DNA from: Mucilaginibacter tundrae
GTDB lineage: Bacteria > Bacteroidota > Bacteroidia > Sphingobacteriales > Sphingobacteriaceae
DNA: 64,000 nucleotides
Assembly: GCF_013408825.1 (NCBI RefSeq)
Contig: NZ_JACCBZ010000005.1
Span: forward strand, 310,001 to 374,000
Reading direction: 5' to 3'
In this document: in pieces, positions 1 through 8,054 of the stretch
Layout of the letters: each line of letters begins with the position of its first letter
Numbering within the stretch: the first letter of the stretch is position 1
The notes under the pieces: generated by a model
Database searches by the model: none
The model's input: only the letters and a program-made list of their open reading frames with translations
Told to the model about the DNA's origin: nothing
Translations under genes and position numbers: made by a program

Positions 1-1473
1 TTTTATAAAGGCAGCATCGGGCCTGTACATCCAATAATCATGAAGCATACAAATATACCACAGCGAAAATGTTGATATGATCTGTGTTCCTTTGGTAGGA
101 TAGCAGCTCCTGGTAACGCCTTCAGCCAAACGCGAGTGGTCTATCGATGTAAGCGCAGCACGCGCCAACCGGTCATCATCCGTATTATAGTAGGAAATTA
201 GCGTCTGTATTCGTGTATCGCCAATGTACTGCAATTGCTCGTAATAAGGGCAGTCGGTATAAGTTTCCCAAGCATTAAGCCTTGCTGTGCGCCAGCCAAT
301 ATCCAGCATCTGCTTTATTTCGGTATTATCAGTATTGAATATTGCTGTTCGTTTAAAAGGATAGCCTGTAAATGTGCCATACAGATCATTAATGATTAGT
401 GGCTCATTTTTGGTTGTTACAATTAACCTTACGTAGCGATAAGTACGGAAATTTAGCGTAGTAAATGATTGTCCCTGGCTGCCGTTAGCAATTATACTAT
501 CTATTCGGCCAACGAATTCCTTGCCAACAACCTCGTTTCGATTACCCTTATTAACTCCATGACTGCCCTTTTGATAAAGCGACTCTGCATAGCCTAATGA
601 AATTCCTGCATCTTTGCCACCGCTAAAATTTAACGTTACATAAGCATTAGTTTCAAAAGTTTGATCAAGTATTAAAGTAACAGTCGTATTGGCAGGGATA
701 GTTACGTCGGTTTTTTTTTCAGGAAAAACTGAAGGTACGTTTATGCCAATTGCACTGCGCAATTTTAAGATGCGTTGATAGGTCATTTCTCTTGCCGGCA
801 AAGTAGAAGGGACTAATGCCCAATCTATTCCCCATGCAGTTCCTTTAAGTCTGCCATCCATTATTTTAGTCGCCGTTGGCCAATCAGTATCATTATAATC
901 CACTGCTGTCCAATCGCCTTTAACAGCTTGATTCATATCTACCAATTCGCCTTTACTAGCCGCAAAAAAATAGCCTGGAACAGGCATATGCCCAATATCG
1001 CGTATGCACCTCCAGGTACTATTGGTATTCAAAATTTCTTCATTAGTAGTATTGCCCTGTATAATTAATGCTGTACGTACAGAGATTTGTGCTTCGGGTC
1101 TTACTCCGGCTTCATTATAAACAAGTGCCGACACGGTGTTCTTTCCTGTAGTTAAATAAGGCGCTATATCAACTGTTTCATAGTTCCAGAAATAAGTATC
1201 TCCTCTAGCTGGTCCGAGTGAAACAAGCGTACCATTAACATATAATTTATAGCGGTTATCTGCTGATATATGAATGGTAAAAGAAGATGGTTTAGCAGTA
1301 AAATCAATACTTTTTCGAAAATAGTATACGCCATATTCATCGCCGGGGTAATTAGGTGCAGCTATCCAGCTAGCATTCCAGGGCCGTGAATCTATTTGAT
1401 TAGACTGAGAATAGCCGACTTCTACACAAAAAAAACATAGAGTCGTGATAAAAAGCAGAAAAAAATATTTCAT
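1..1473 (-). CDS. alpha-L-rhamnosidase-like glycoside hydrolase (GH78 type), C-terminus outside window
   Basis: The frame stays open from an ATG at 1473 to the window edge (491 codons), so the C-terminal part lies outside. It starts with a hydrophobic signal peptide of about 22 residues ending in YSQ, so the enzyme is exported. Next comes a beta-sandwich with the WNASWIAAP, YYFRKSIDF and YKLYVNGTLVSLGPARGD segments typical of GH78 N-terminal domains. After about residue 380, the motifs RTARLNAWETYTDCPYYEQL and IGDTRIQTLISYY match the start of the (alpha/alpha)6 rhamnosidase barrel. The family cleaves terminal alpha-L-rhamnose from pectins and plant glycosides. It is divergent from the GH106 gene at 1938, so the pair probably serves one rhamnose-containing substrate. 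GH78 is a family-level guess, because the catalytic domain is incomplete. Confidence 0.8.
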   Translation of the reverse strand, partial: MKYFFLLFITTLCFFCVEVGYSQSNQIDSRPWNASWIAAPNYPGDEYGVYYFRKSIDFTAKPSSFTIHISADNRYKLYVNGTLVSLGPARGDTYFWNYETVDIAPYLTTGKNTVSALVYNEAGVRPEAQISVRTALIIQGNTTNEEILNTNSTWRCIRDIGHMPVPGYFFAASKGELVDMNQAVKGDWTAVDYNDTDWPTATKIMDGRLKGTAWGIDWALVPSTLPAREMTYQRILKLRSAIGINVPSVFPEKKTDVTIPANTTVTLILDQTFETNAYVTLNFSGGKDAGISLGYAESLYQKGSHGVNKGNRNEVVGKEFVGRIDSIIANGSQGQSFTTLNFRTYRYVRLIVTTKNEPLIINDLYGTFTGYPFKRTAIFNTDNTEIKQMLDIGWRTARLNAWETYTDCPYYEQLQYIGDTRIQTLISYYNTDDDRLARAALTSIDHSRLAEGVTRSCYPTKGTQIISTFSLWYICMLHDYWMYRPDAAFIK

Positions 1474-1492
1474 AAATTAGATTTATACGATT

Positions 1493-1508
1493 GCTAAACT
1501 GGTTTTGC
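1493..1508. promoter_or_regulatory. LacI-like palindrome upstream of the GH78-like gene
   Basis: GCTAAACTGGTTTTGC is a near-perfect palindrome of the form GCWAAACYRGTTTWGC. It lies 20 bp upstream of the GH78-like start. A similar palindrome with a central CG lies about 190 bp away in front of the divergent GH106 gene. A central CG/TG flanked by AAAC/GTTT is typical of LacI-family operators. No LacI gene is seen in the window, so the regulator is inferred. Confidence 0.4.
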
Positions 1509-1690
1509 AATTTAGAAAAATAAAATGAAAAATTAATTCAACAATAATTTAAAATCTAAATTTTTGATCTGGTGTGTGATAACGAAAGTTTAACTTAATG
1601 CCTTATGTATATAAACAGGCAATTGCTAACAGTTAGTGCAACGCATTTTATGAGGTTAGCTTGTTAAATGACAATTATATAAAAATATCG

Positions 1691-1704
1691 CTAAACCGGT
1701 TTTT
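1691..1704. promoter_or_regulatory. LacI-like palindrome upstream of the GH106 gene
   Basis: CTAAACCGGTTTTT contains the perfect 10-bp palindrome AAACCGGTTT (1693-1702). It is a second copy of the element at 1493 and lies in the same 464-bp divergent intergenic region (1474-1937), which is otherwise AT-rich and holds no credible gene. Two matching sites facing two rhamnosidase-type genes suggest one regulator controls both. Confidence 0.4.
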
Positions 1705-1937
1705 TATTCAAATTTCTTATTTAAATTTACCCGGAAATCAATTATAAACTTCGATATTACTTTCATATCTTTCTGTTTTATGAGTATAAATAAAAATGCC
1801 TGTTTGGGCCGAGAGTTTGCAAAACTTGGAACTCGCGTCTCAGTTTAAAAATAGCAAAACCAATTATACCGCTAATTTACAAGTCATCTACTTTTTTTTT
1901 GCCAATTATCCCATTATTAATAAAATTAATAGTCCGA

Positions 1938-4900
1938 ATGGAACTGAAAAAAACAATTCACATAAAAGCAATTATTGTTTTCATCTTGTGTTTATCTCTA
2001 GTGTTTAATGTTGCAAGTGGCCAGATACCACCTGGGACGGTAACGGATCGTACTTCTTATAGTTTTAACGGGCTGCAAAACGAGTTTACATACATCCCAG
2101 ACTCAATACAAACCAGTGTATACTGGTATTGGCTGGATGGTAATATATCTAAAGAGGGTGTGGTGAAGGATTTAGAAGCCATGAAAAAAGTAGGCATAAA
2201 CAGGGCGTTTATTGGCAATATTGGTTTGGATGATGGCCCTTATGGAAAGGTTAAAATGTTTAGCGATGAATGGTGGGATATATTACATACAGCATTAAAA
2301 ACCGCAACACGCTTAAATGTACAAATAGGCATTTTTAACGGACCGGGCTGGAGCCAATCAGGCGGACCATGGATAAAACCGGAACAATCCATGCGCTATC
2401 TCACTTCATCGGAGGTAAATGTGCAGGGACCCATGTTATTACATCAAAAATTGCCTAAGCCGCAGCAAAACTTTCAAGATGTAAAAGTACTAGCCTATCC
2501 GGTAGCAATTGACCAGGACGGAGATATCAGTGAATTGAACCCTGATTTATCCTCACAACCAAAGACAGACTCGCTCCACCTTTTGATGGATCATAACCTA
2601 AAAACTAGTATTCCTTTAAACGGTGGGCAGGTTTTTACGCTTAATATAACCACTAAAAAAGCCTACACTGTTCGAAGCATCGTGATGAGCACCACAGATC
2701 AGACGGCTTTGATCGAAGGTGATATACAAGCCAAAATAAACAACATTTATATTACGATTAAACACTTTTCTATAGACCGTACAAACCCAGCACTAAATGT
2801 TGGTTTTATTCCTTTTGGCCCAGCAGCCATTTCCGTACCACCAACGACTTCCAATAGTTTCAAAATTATATTTACACATGTTTCATCCAATACAGGTATT
2901 GCCGAGGTAAAGTTATCTGCAACGCCAATGGTTGAAGATTATATGGAAAAAACACTGGCAAAAATGTGGCCTACACCACATCCCTTTTGGGAAAAGTATC
3001 AATGGACAGCACAACCTATAGAAACATCCAGGTATATTATTGATCCTACAAAGGTTATCGATATTTCCAAATATATGGATGCTGATGGTTTGCTGAGCTG
3101 GCACGTGCCTGCCGGGAATTGGATGATAGAGCGTAGTGGAATGACCCCCACCAACGTTACCAACAGCCCTGCCCCGCCAGAAGGGCGTGGACTTGAAGTT
3201 GACAAGATGAGTAAGGAGCATGTAACCGAACATTTTAATGCATTCCTAGGTCAAATTTTATGGCGTATTCCAGCTGAGGACCGCAAAACCTTTAAGGTAA
3301 CCGTTGAGGACAGTTATGAAACAGGCAGCCAAAATTGGACAGATGCGCTCATCCCTGAATTTGAACAAGCTTACTATTATGACCCAACGCCTTATATTCC
3401 CGTGTTACAGGGAAGGGTTGTTGGCAGCGAAGATATGTCAGACCGTTTTTTATGGGATTTGAGACGGCTTATTGCAAACGACGTTTCCTTTAAATATGTT
3501 GGAGGCTTAAGAGAGGTTAGCCATCAGCATGGCCTCACTACCTGGCTTGAAAATTACGGACATTGGGGTTACCCCGGTGAATTTTTGCAATATGGCGGGC
3601 AATCCGATGAGGTGGGCGGTGAGTTTTGGAGCGAGGGCGACTTAGGGGATATTGAGAACAGAGCAGCCTCATCTTCAGCGCATATCTATGGCAAAACGAA
3701 AGTTTCCGCTGAATCATTTACCGCGGCCGGAGTTCCGTTTTACCGATACCCTGCAATGTTTAAGCAACGTGGCGATCGCTTTTTCACGGAGGGGATAAAC
3801 AACACGCTTTTGCATGTTTATATATCGCAGCCCCAGGATACGCTATTACCCGGTAATACAGCTTGGTTTAGCGTAGAGTTTAACCGGCTGAATACATGGT
3901 TTTTTGATATGGACGTGTTCCTGAAATATATGAAGCGGTGTAATATGATGTTACAGCAGGGGCAGTATGTGGCCGACGTAGCTTATTTTATTGGTGAAGA
4001 TGCCCCCAAAATGATTGGCGTTACCGATCCCCCGCTTCCAAAGGGCTACTCCTATGATTATATAAATGGAGATGTGATCAAGCAAAGACTCACAGTTAAA
4101 GACGGAAAACTAGTATTACCAAATGGAATTGCCTATAGTATTTTGGTGTTACCTAAGTTGGAAACTATGCGACCTGAATTGTTGGCTAAGATAAAAGAAT
4201 TGGTGGGGCAGGGCGCTGTGGTTTTAGGTCCCAAGCCCAGCAGGTCGCCGAGTTTGGCAAACTATCCACAGGCCGACCAGCAGATTAAACAGATTACGGA
4301 TGAACTATGGGGCAATATAAACGGCACGACAATAAAAGTAAACCGTTATGGAAAGGGTACAGTGATCAGCGGAATGGACTTACAGGATGCGTTGAATATG
4401 ATTAAAGTTATTCCTGATTTTAAAGCCAATAATAACCAGATATTATTTATACACAGGCAAATGCAAAATGGTTCAATTTATTTTATATCAAACCAAAACA
4501 ATGCGCCGGTTAATATAGCTTCAGCATTTCGTATAACCGGTAAACGCCCGGAATTGTGGAATGCTATAGATGGCTCAACACGGGAATTGCCATCATTTTT
4601 GGAAACTGACAGTACCACATCGGTGCCATTGCAACTGGCACCTTTTGAAAGTGCTTTTATCGTATTTAAACAAGATGCTAAACATGGCAATACCGCCAAA
4701 TCAAATTATCCCGCACCTGAACAGACCATCAGCATAATCCAACCCTGGACTGTTGTTTTTGATAACAAGATGCGCGGCCCTGCAAAGCCTGTTGTATTTA
4801 ATACATTAATGGATTGGACTCAAAATACTAACGATAGCATTAAATATTATTCGGGTACAGCCTTTTATCATAATACGTTTAAAATCGATAAAATAAAAAA

Positions 4901-5204
4901 ACAGGCTAGCTATATTATTGATCTTGGATCTGTAAGTGCCATTGCCAAAATATTTGTAAACGGTGTTGAAATGGGCGGTGCCTGGACAGCGCCATACCGG
5001 GTTGACATTACTAAAGCTCTAAAAACTGGTGACAATGAATTAGAAATAAAGGTGGTAAATACCTGGATGAATCGCTTGGTTGGCGATAGCCGCTTACCTG
5101 TATCGGAAAGGAAAACCGCTGTTCGTTACGGACCCGGCCCTACAACTGGATTGGAAGCTTCCGGTTTATTTGGCCCGGTAAAGATTGATGTGATTACGTA
5201 TTAA
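1938..5204 (+). CDS. GH106-type alpha-L-rhamnosidase, secreted
   Basis: The ATG at 1938 is chosen because MELKKTIHIKAII opens a classical signal peptide ending in VASGQ; the frame extends 13 codons further upstream without adding plausible coding sequence. The 1088-residue protein has the GH106 hallmarks near the N-terminus: YWYWLDGNISKEGVVKDLEA, then FNGPGWSQSGGPW. The C-terminal 130 residues form a GH2-like sugar-binding beta-sandwich (IFVNGVEMGGAWTAPYRVDI). Length fits the family, which releases alpha-L-rhamnose from complex pectin such as rhamnogalacturonan. It is divergent from the GH78-like gene. The next gene downstream belongs to the island, so this is the last host gene before it. 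Family assignment is confident; the exact linkage cleaved cannot be told from sequence. Confidence 0.87.
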   Translation: MELKKTIHIKAIIVFILCLSLVFNVASGQIPPGTVTDRTSYSFNGLQNEFTYIPDSIQTSVYWYWLDGNISKEGVVKDLEAMKKVGINRAFIGNIGLDDGPYGKVKMFSDEWWDILHTALKTATRLNVQIGIFNGPGWSQSGGPWIKPEQSMRYLTSSEVNVQGPMLLHQKLPKPQQNFQDVKVLAYPVAIDQDGDISELNPDLSSQPKTDSLHLLMDHNLKTSIPLNGGQVFTLNITTKKAYTVRSIVMSTTDQTALIEGDIQAKINNIYITIKHFSIDRTNPALNVGFIPFGPAAISVPPTTSNSFKIIFTHVSSNTGIAEVKLSATPMVEDYMEKTLAKMWPTPHPFWEKYQWTAQPIETSRYIIDPTKVIDISKYMDADGLLSWHVPAGNWMIERSGMTPTNVTNSPAPPEGRGLEVDKMSKEHVTEHFNAFLGQILWRIPAEDRKTFKVTVEDSYETGSQNWTDALIPEFEQAYYYDPTPYIPVLQGRVVGSEDMSDRFLWDLRRLIANDVSFKYVGGLREVSHQHGLTTWLENYGHWGYPGEFLQYGGQSDEVGGEFWSEGDLGDIENRAASSSAHIYGKTKVSAESFTAAGVPFYRYPAMFKQRGDRFFTEGINNTLLHVYISQPQDTLLPGNTAWFSVEFNRLNTWFFDMDVFLKYMKRCNMMLQQGQYVADVAYFIGEDAPKMIGVTDPPLPKGYSYDYINGDVIKQRLTVKDGKLVLPNGIAYSILVLPKLETMRPELLAKIKELVGQGAVVLGPKPSRSPSLANYPQADQQIKQITDELWGNINGTTIKVNRYGKGTVISGMDLQDALNMIKVIPDFKANNNQILFIHRQMQNGSIYFISNQNNAPVNIASAFRITGKRPELWNAIDGSTRELPSFLETDSTTSVPLQLAPFESAFIVFKQDAKHGNTAKSNYPAPEQTISIIQPWTVVFDNKMRGPAKPVVFNTLMDWTQNTNDSIKYYSGTAFYHNTFKIDKIKKQASYIIDLGSVSAIAKIFVNGVEMGGAWTAPYRVDITKALKTGDNELEIKVVNTWMNRLVGDSRLPVSERKTAVRYGPGPTTGLEASGLFGPVKIDVITY

Positions 5205-5346
5205 AGCTTGATCTCGAATCGAATTTAATTATTTGAAATTTTAAGCAGCGAGGTATAACTAAATCGAACCAAATTTGCAACATGATTTCGGTTACCGACT
5301 TTGTACTGCATCGATCTGTGTTGAGTTATAGAAGGTATCATTAACG

Positions 5347-5375
5347 AAAAAAGCCACTTTCTCAAGTGGCTTTAG
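5347..5375 (-). terminator. intrinsic terminator, probably of the tRNA transcript; may work both ways
   Basis: AAGCCACTT (5351-5359) and AAGTGGCTT (5364-5372) form a 9-bp perfect stem with a 4-nt loop. Read on the minus strand the stem is followed by a T-run, which fits termination just past the tRNA 3' fragment at 5406-5420. On the plus strand it also ends in TTTAGTTCTTTT and may stop GH106 transcription. Confidence 0.7.
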
Positions 5376-5405
5376 TTCTTTTGAGATGGTCTGGTAACCA
5401 TTCTG

Positions 5406-5420
5406 TGATCCCGCTGGGAT
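5406..5420 (-). other. tRNA 3'-end fragment, candidate island attachment site
   Basis: On the minus strand this reads ATCCCAGCGGGATCA. That is what the end of a T-arm plus a GGGATC acceptor 3' strand looks like in a Bacteroidota tRNA; from memory it fits a tRNA-Lys(UUU)-type gene. No D-arm, anticodon arm or 5' acceptor strand follows at higher coordinates, so this is only the 3' tail. A terminator lies just downstream on the same strand. Such tails are left when an element integrates into the 3' end of a tRNA gene. The tRNA identity is uncertain, and no intact copy was found elsewhere in the window. Confidence 0.5.
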
Positions 5421-5751
5421 AATTTTTTCATCCTGTTGAGACTATGAATATTGCGATTAAAGCGTCTGGAAGCGCTTTTTTGTCAATTTTTAAAAACTTG
5501 GGCACCACTTAGGGCACCAGTTATTTTGATACGTTTTAAAGAACTTTACGTTGCTACTCAAATATACGAGTTTATCAGGTTATGAAAAAGTTTTATTGAT
5601 GGAATTATCACGATTTAAGTAGACGAGACACGCAATTGGTTGACTTTTGTCGTTGATGTTGAGGTGATTATAGATGCGAAAATTATAATTGAAAAAATCA
5701 ATGGCGTTTAATCCTTTCACAGGAGAGGGAAGGAGTACAATCGAACAGCTT
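5421..5751. other. non-coding stretch at the island edge, no intact gene
   Basis: No credible ORF is seen on either strand. The segment holds a tandem GGGCACCA (two copies around 5500-5518, 5 nt apart), which could be arm-type sites or remnants of a lost integrase gene. The position, right beside the tRNA fragment, is where an integrase would normally sit. Nothing here is intact enough to name. Confidence 0.4.
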
Positions 5752-5988
5752 TTAAATATCTCCCGCTCCCTTTAGACAAGTAGGCACAAATGGTTGTGAA
5801 GACAGGATGACCTTCCCCAACAATTCAGCATGATCCAGGCAGCTGATCATTTCATCCAAATCCAACCTGATTAAATACCACGGGATAATTTTTTTCGCAT
5901 CCGCTTGGGTTACTTCATATTACACGAGTTGGTTTCTTAAAGCTGCCCGCTCATTTAAGAGTTCGTTAATTTCTTTTACTTTTTCCAT
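5752..5988 (-). pseudogene. small conserved-looking protein broken by an in-frame stop
   Basis: A 79-codon frame runs from an ATG at 5988 to a TAA at 5752 but is interrupted by TAA at 5920-5922 after 22 codons. The part before the stop (MEKVKEINELLNERAALRNQ) reads like a helix. The part after it, with DADAKK-like acidic/basic alternation and IIPWYLIRLDLDEMISCLDH, looks like genuine coding sequence, so one substitution (for example GAA to TAA) probably caused the break. Function unknown. It is divergent from the 105-residue gene at 6007, with only 18 bp between the starts. Confidence 0.45.
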
Positions 5989-6006
5989 GTAAGGACTATT
6001 TATAAA

Positions 6007-6324
6007 ATGTACGTGACATTAAGCAAATCGCACAAAGCGCCATATCATCAAATTTATTTAATTGTACCGATGAGAGAACTGGAACCACCCTTTCAGCTAC
6101 AAATCAATGAACTAACGGTATATGTAACAGAGCACAGCCTGTCGGGCACACGCGTGTTCCACCTCGAATTTTCTGATAAGCGGAAAGCCTTAAATATTAC
6201 CGTTGCAGAAAAGCGCCCAACCGAAGAAAAGTTTTGGACATCCGCACTGCAGGGCAGGCAACCCGAGGCAGAACAATTCGGCAAATTAATTGCTAACTTT
6301 ATAAGAAGTAAAAGAAAGGGTTAA
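6007..6324 (+). CDS. conserved hypothetical protein, first gene of the SRAP operon
   Basis: This 105-residue protein has no signal peptide or membrane segment and belongs to no family I recognise. The middle alternates beta-strand-like segments (LTVYVTEHSL, TRVFHLEFSD, ALNITVAEKR), and it ends in a basic helix (NFIRSKRKG). The stop is followed after one base by the ATG of the SRAP gene, so the two are almost certainly co-transcribed and may cooperate. Coding is supported by the tight spacing and even composition rather than by homology. Confidence 0.6.
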   Translation: MYVTLSKSHKAPYHQIYLIVPMRELEPPFQLQINELTVYVTEHSLSGTRVFHLEFSDKRKALNITVAEKRPTEEKFWTSALQGRQPEAEQFGKLIANFIRSKRKG

Positions 6325-6325
6325 T

Positions 6326-7159
6326 ATGTTTTATTACAACGGACAGAAGGTAACCAAGACAGAGTATATCCGCTTAAAACAAATGGAACATGCTGTACGC
6401 AATTTCAATTTTTGGGATAAGGGCGTGATTAGTGGCTTCAGCGGTACGCCCGTTGCTGTGTTGATTCCAACAGAAGACCATGCTAATTTTGATATTGTTC
6501 AGATGGAGTGGGGATTAATACCGCCTTATATCAATAACCGTGACGGCGTTGAAAAATTCCGTAATAGCTACAAAGATGCGAATGGCAAATGGAAACAGGG
6601 TTATACAACCCTGAATGCCACAACCGAAAATCTTTTTGTCAATGACTGGGGTAAACCATCCATGTTTGCTGATGCTGTACGAAACAGGCGTTGCCTGCTT
6701 ATGTCGACCGGCTTTTTTGAATGGCGTCATATTTACCGCAACCCTAAAAAAACAGGCTTGCCGCTAAAAACACCCGACAAATATCCATACTACATCAGCC
6801 TGCCGGATCATGACTATTTTTTTATGGCCGGAATATGGCAGCCCTGGACAGATAAAGAAACAGGTGAACACGTAAATACATTTGCAATTACAACGACAAT
6901 AGCTAATCACCTGATGACACAAGTGCACAACTCGAAAAAGCGTATGCCAACGATCTTAAATGATGACCTGGCCTGGGAGTGGATGATGAACGAAAAACTT
7001 AGTGATGAGCGCATCCAGCAGATCGCGGCGACACAGTACCAAGCAAAACTCATGGAGGCCTGTACAATCACAAAGGAGTTTCAGGCATTGCTTGACCCTA
7101 CAGAAAAATTTGAATATGAAGATGTGCCTGTGTTGGAATTAACTATTGAACCTTCATGA
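6326..7159 (+). CDS. SRAP-family (YedK/HMCES-like) protein with catalytic Cys2 replaced by Phe
   Basis: SRAP proteins form a covalent cross-link with abasic sites in single-stranded DNA through Cys2, which is exposed after removal of the initiator Met. Other active-site residues are recognisable: Asn97 in LNATTEN, Glu132 in GFFEW, and His201 in VHNSKKRMP. The protein is 277 residues, normal for the Bacteroidota type. The start, however, reads M-F-Y-Y (ATG TTT), where the family has M-C; a single G-to-T change would explain it. No other start restores a Cys. As written, thiazolidine formation with an abasic site is impossible, so it is either inactive or uses the pocket differently. It overlaps the downstream protease-like gene by 4 bp (ATGA), which implies translational coupling. 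Confidence 0.9.
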   Translation: MFYYNGQKVTKTEYIRLKQMEHAVRNFNFWDKGVISGFSGTPVAVLIPTEDHANFDIVQMEWGLIPPYINNRDGVEKFRNSYKDANGKWKQGYTTLNATTENLFVNDWGKPSMFADAVRNRRCLLMSTGFFEWRHIYRNPKKTGLPLKTPDKYPYYISLPDHDYFFMAGIWQPWTDKETGEHVNTFAITTTIANHLMTQVHNSKKRMPTILNDDLAWEWMMNEKLSDERIQQIAATQYQAKLMEACTITKEFQALLDPTEKFEYEDVPVLELTIEPS

Positions 7160-7962
7160 GTGGATTAACGGATGCCCAATTGATGGTACTATCATCGGTT
7201 CAGATATATCAAACTCGCCCCGCTGAAAAAAGGCCAATTGGGTTTGGTTCAGGCTTTAAGGCAAAATATCGCGACCGGCTCTTTTTTATTTCAGTTTCCC
7301 ATGTGACCGACAAGGGGGAATTAGAAAATTATCTTGAAACAAATATTTACGATAACGATCAAAAAGCCTGGATATGGAAAAAAATAGGTGGCTTCTGTTA
7401 TTTTAGCTTGATCGATGGCAACCAAGTGACAGCGCCGGATGACCTACTGAAATTGATTGAAAATGGAAAAGAGGAACGCCTTGATATATGCTTTACCGAA
7501 TTGAAATCTGACATTCCTTTATTGCAATTACCGATGGATTTTCGAGTTTTCAAGGTCGGAAAAACTGAAAAAATCACGCTTGATCTTGATTATGTTGCTG
7601 TACCTGATCGTAGTGAACGGTATGGATTCTACGGCAAAATACGTCATAATGTGGGTTCACGCGTTCATGAATCACAGCCAACATTAAAGCATACCCTTGA
7701 TTTTCAATGTGAGTTAGGTGATTTTTATATTCTACTTGCTCCCGAGATTATCAAAGATGAATATGATTATAAGGGATGTAGCGGGGCACCTGTATTGGAT
7801 TCCGAACAAAATTTGATTGGCGTTGCAAGTGCGGTTAAAACTGACACTAAAATCATATATGTTTTCTCCATTCAGCGTTGCAAGCAACTCATTGATTATG
7901 CCATAGAAATGGGCATGTTGGATATTGATCAGTCCCCATCCGATTCTGAAACGTCAGTCTGA
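7156..7962 (+). CDS. trypsin-fold serine peptidase-like protein
   Basis: The 268-residue protein shows a chymotrypsin-type triad in the right order: His49 in FFISVSHVTD, Asp110 in RLDICFTEL, and Ser209 in YKGCSGAPVLD (the GDSGGP equivalent), followed by LIGVASAV. There is no signal peptide, so it should be cytoplasmic. Cytoplasmic trypsin-like proteases of this kind occur in bacterial conflict and defence modules, where they cleave host or partner proteins. It overlaps the SRAP gene by 4 bp and is the third gene of a three-gene operon. The substrate is unknown. The triad is clear by motif; activity is inferred. Confidence 0.72.
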   Translation: MSGLTDAQLMVLSSVQIYQTRPAEKRPIGFGSGFKAKYRDRLFFISVSHVTDKGELENYLETNIYDNDQKAWIWKKIGGFCYFSLIDGNQVTAPDDLLKLIENGKEERLDICFTELKSDIPLLQLPMDFRVFKVGKTEKITLDLDYVAVPDRSERYGFYGKIRHNVGSRVHESQPTLKHTLDFQCELGDFYILLAPEIIKDEYDYKGCSGAPVLDSEQNLIGVASAVKTDTKIIYVFSIQRCKQLIDYAIEMGMLDIDQSPSDSETSV

Positions 7963-8054
7963 ACATTACGGTCAGGCAGATAATCCTCAAGACGGCGATG
8001 GCTGAAACGGGTAAAGTGCGGCCAATTATAGATGAACAAAGTTTTTTCTTTCAG

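Noticed and set aside
1796..2008. 70-codon frame overlapping the GH106 start
   Set aside because: It overlaps the signal peptide of the GH106 gene in another frame and has no features.
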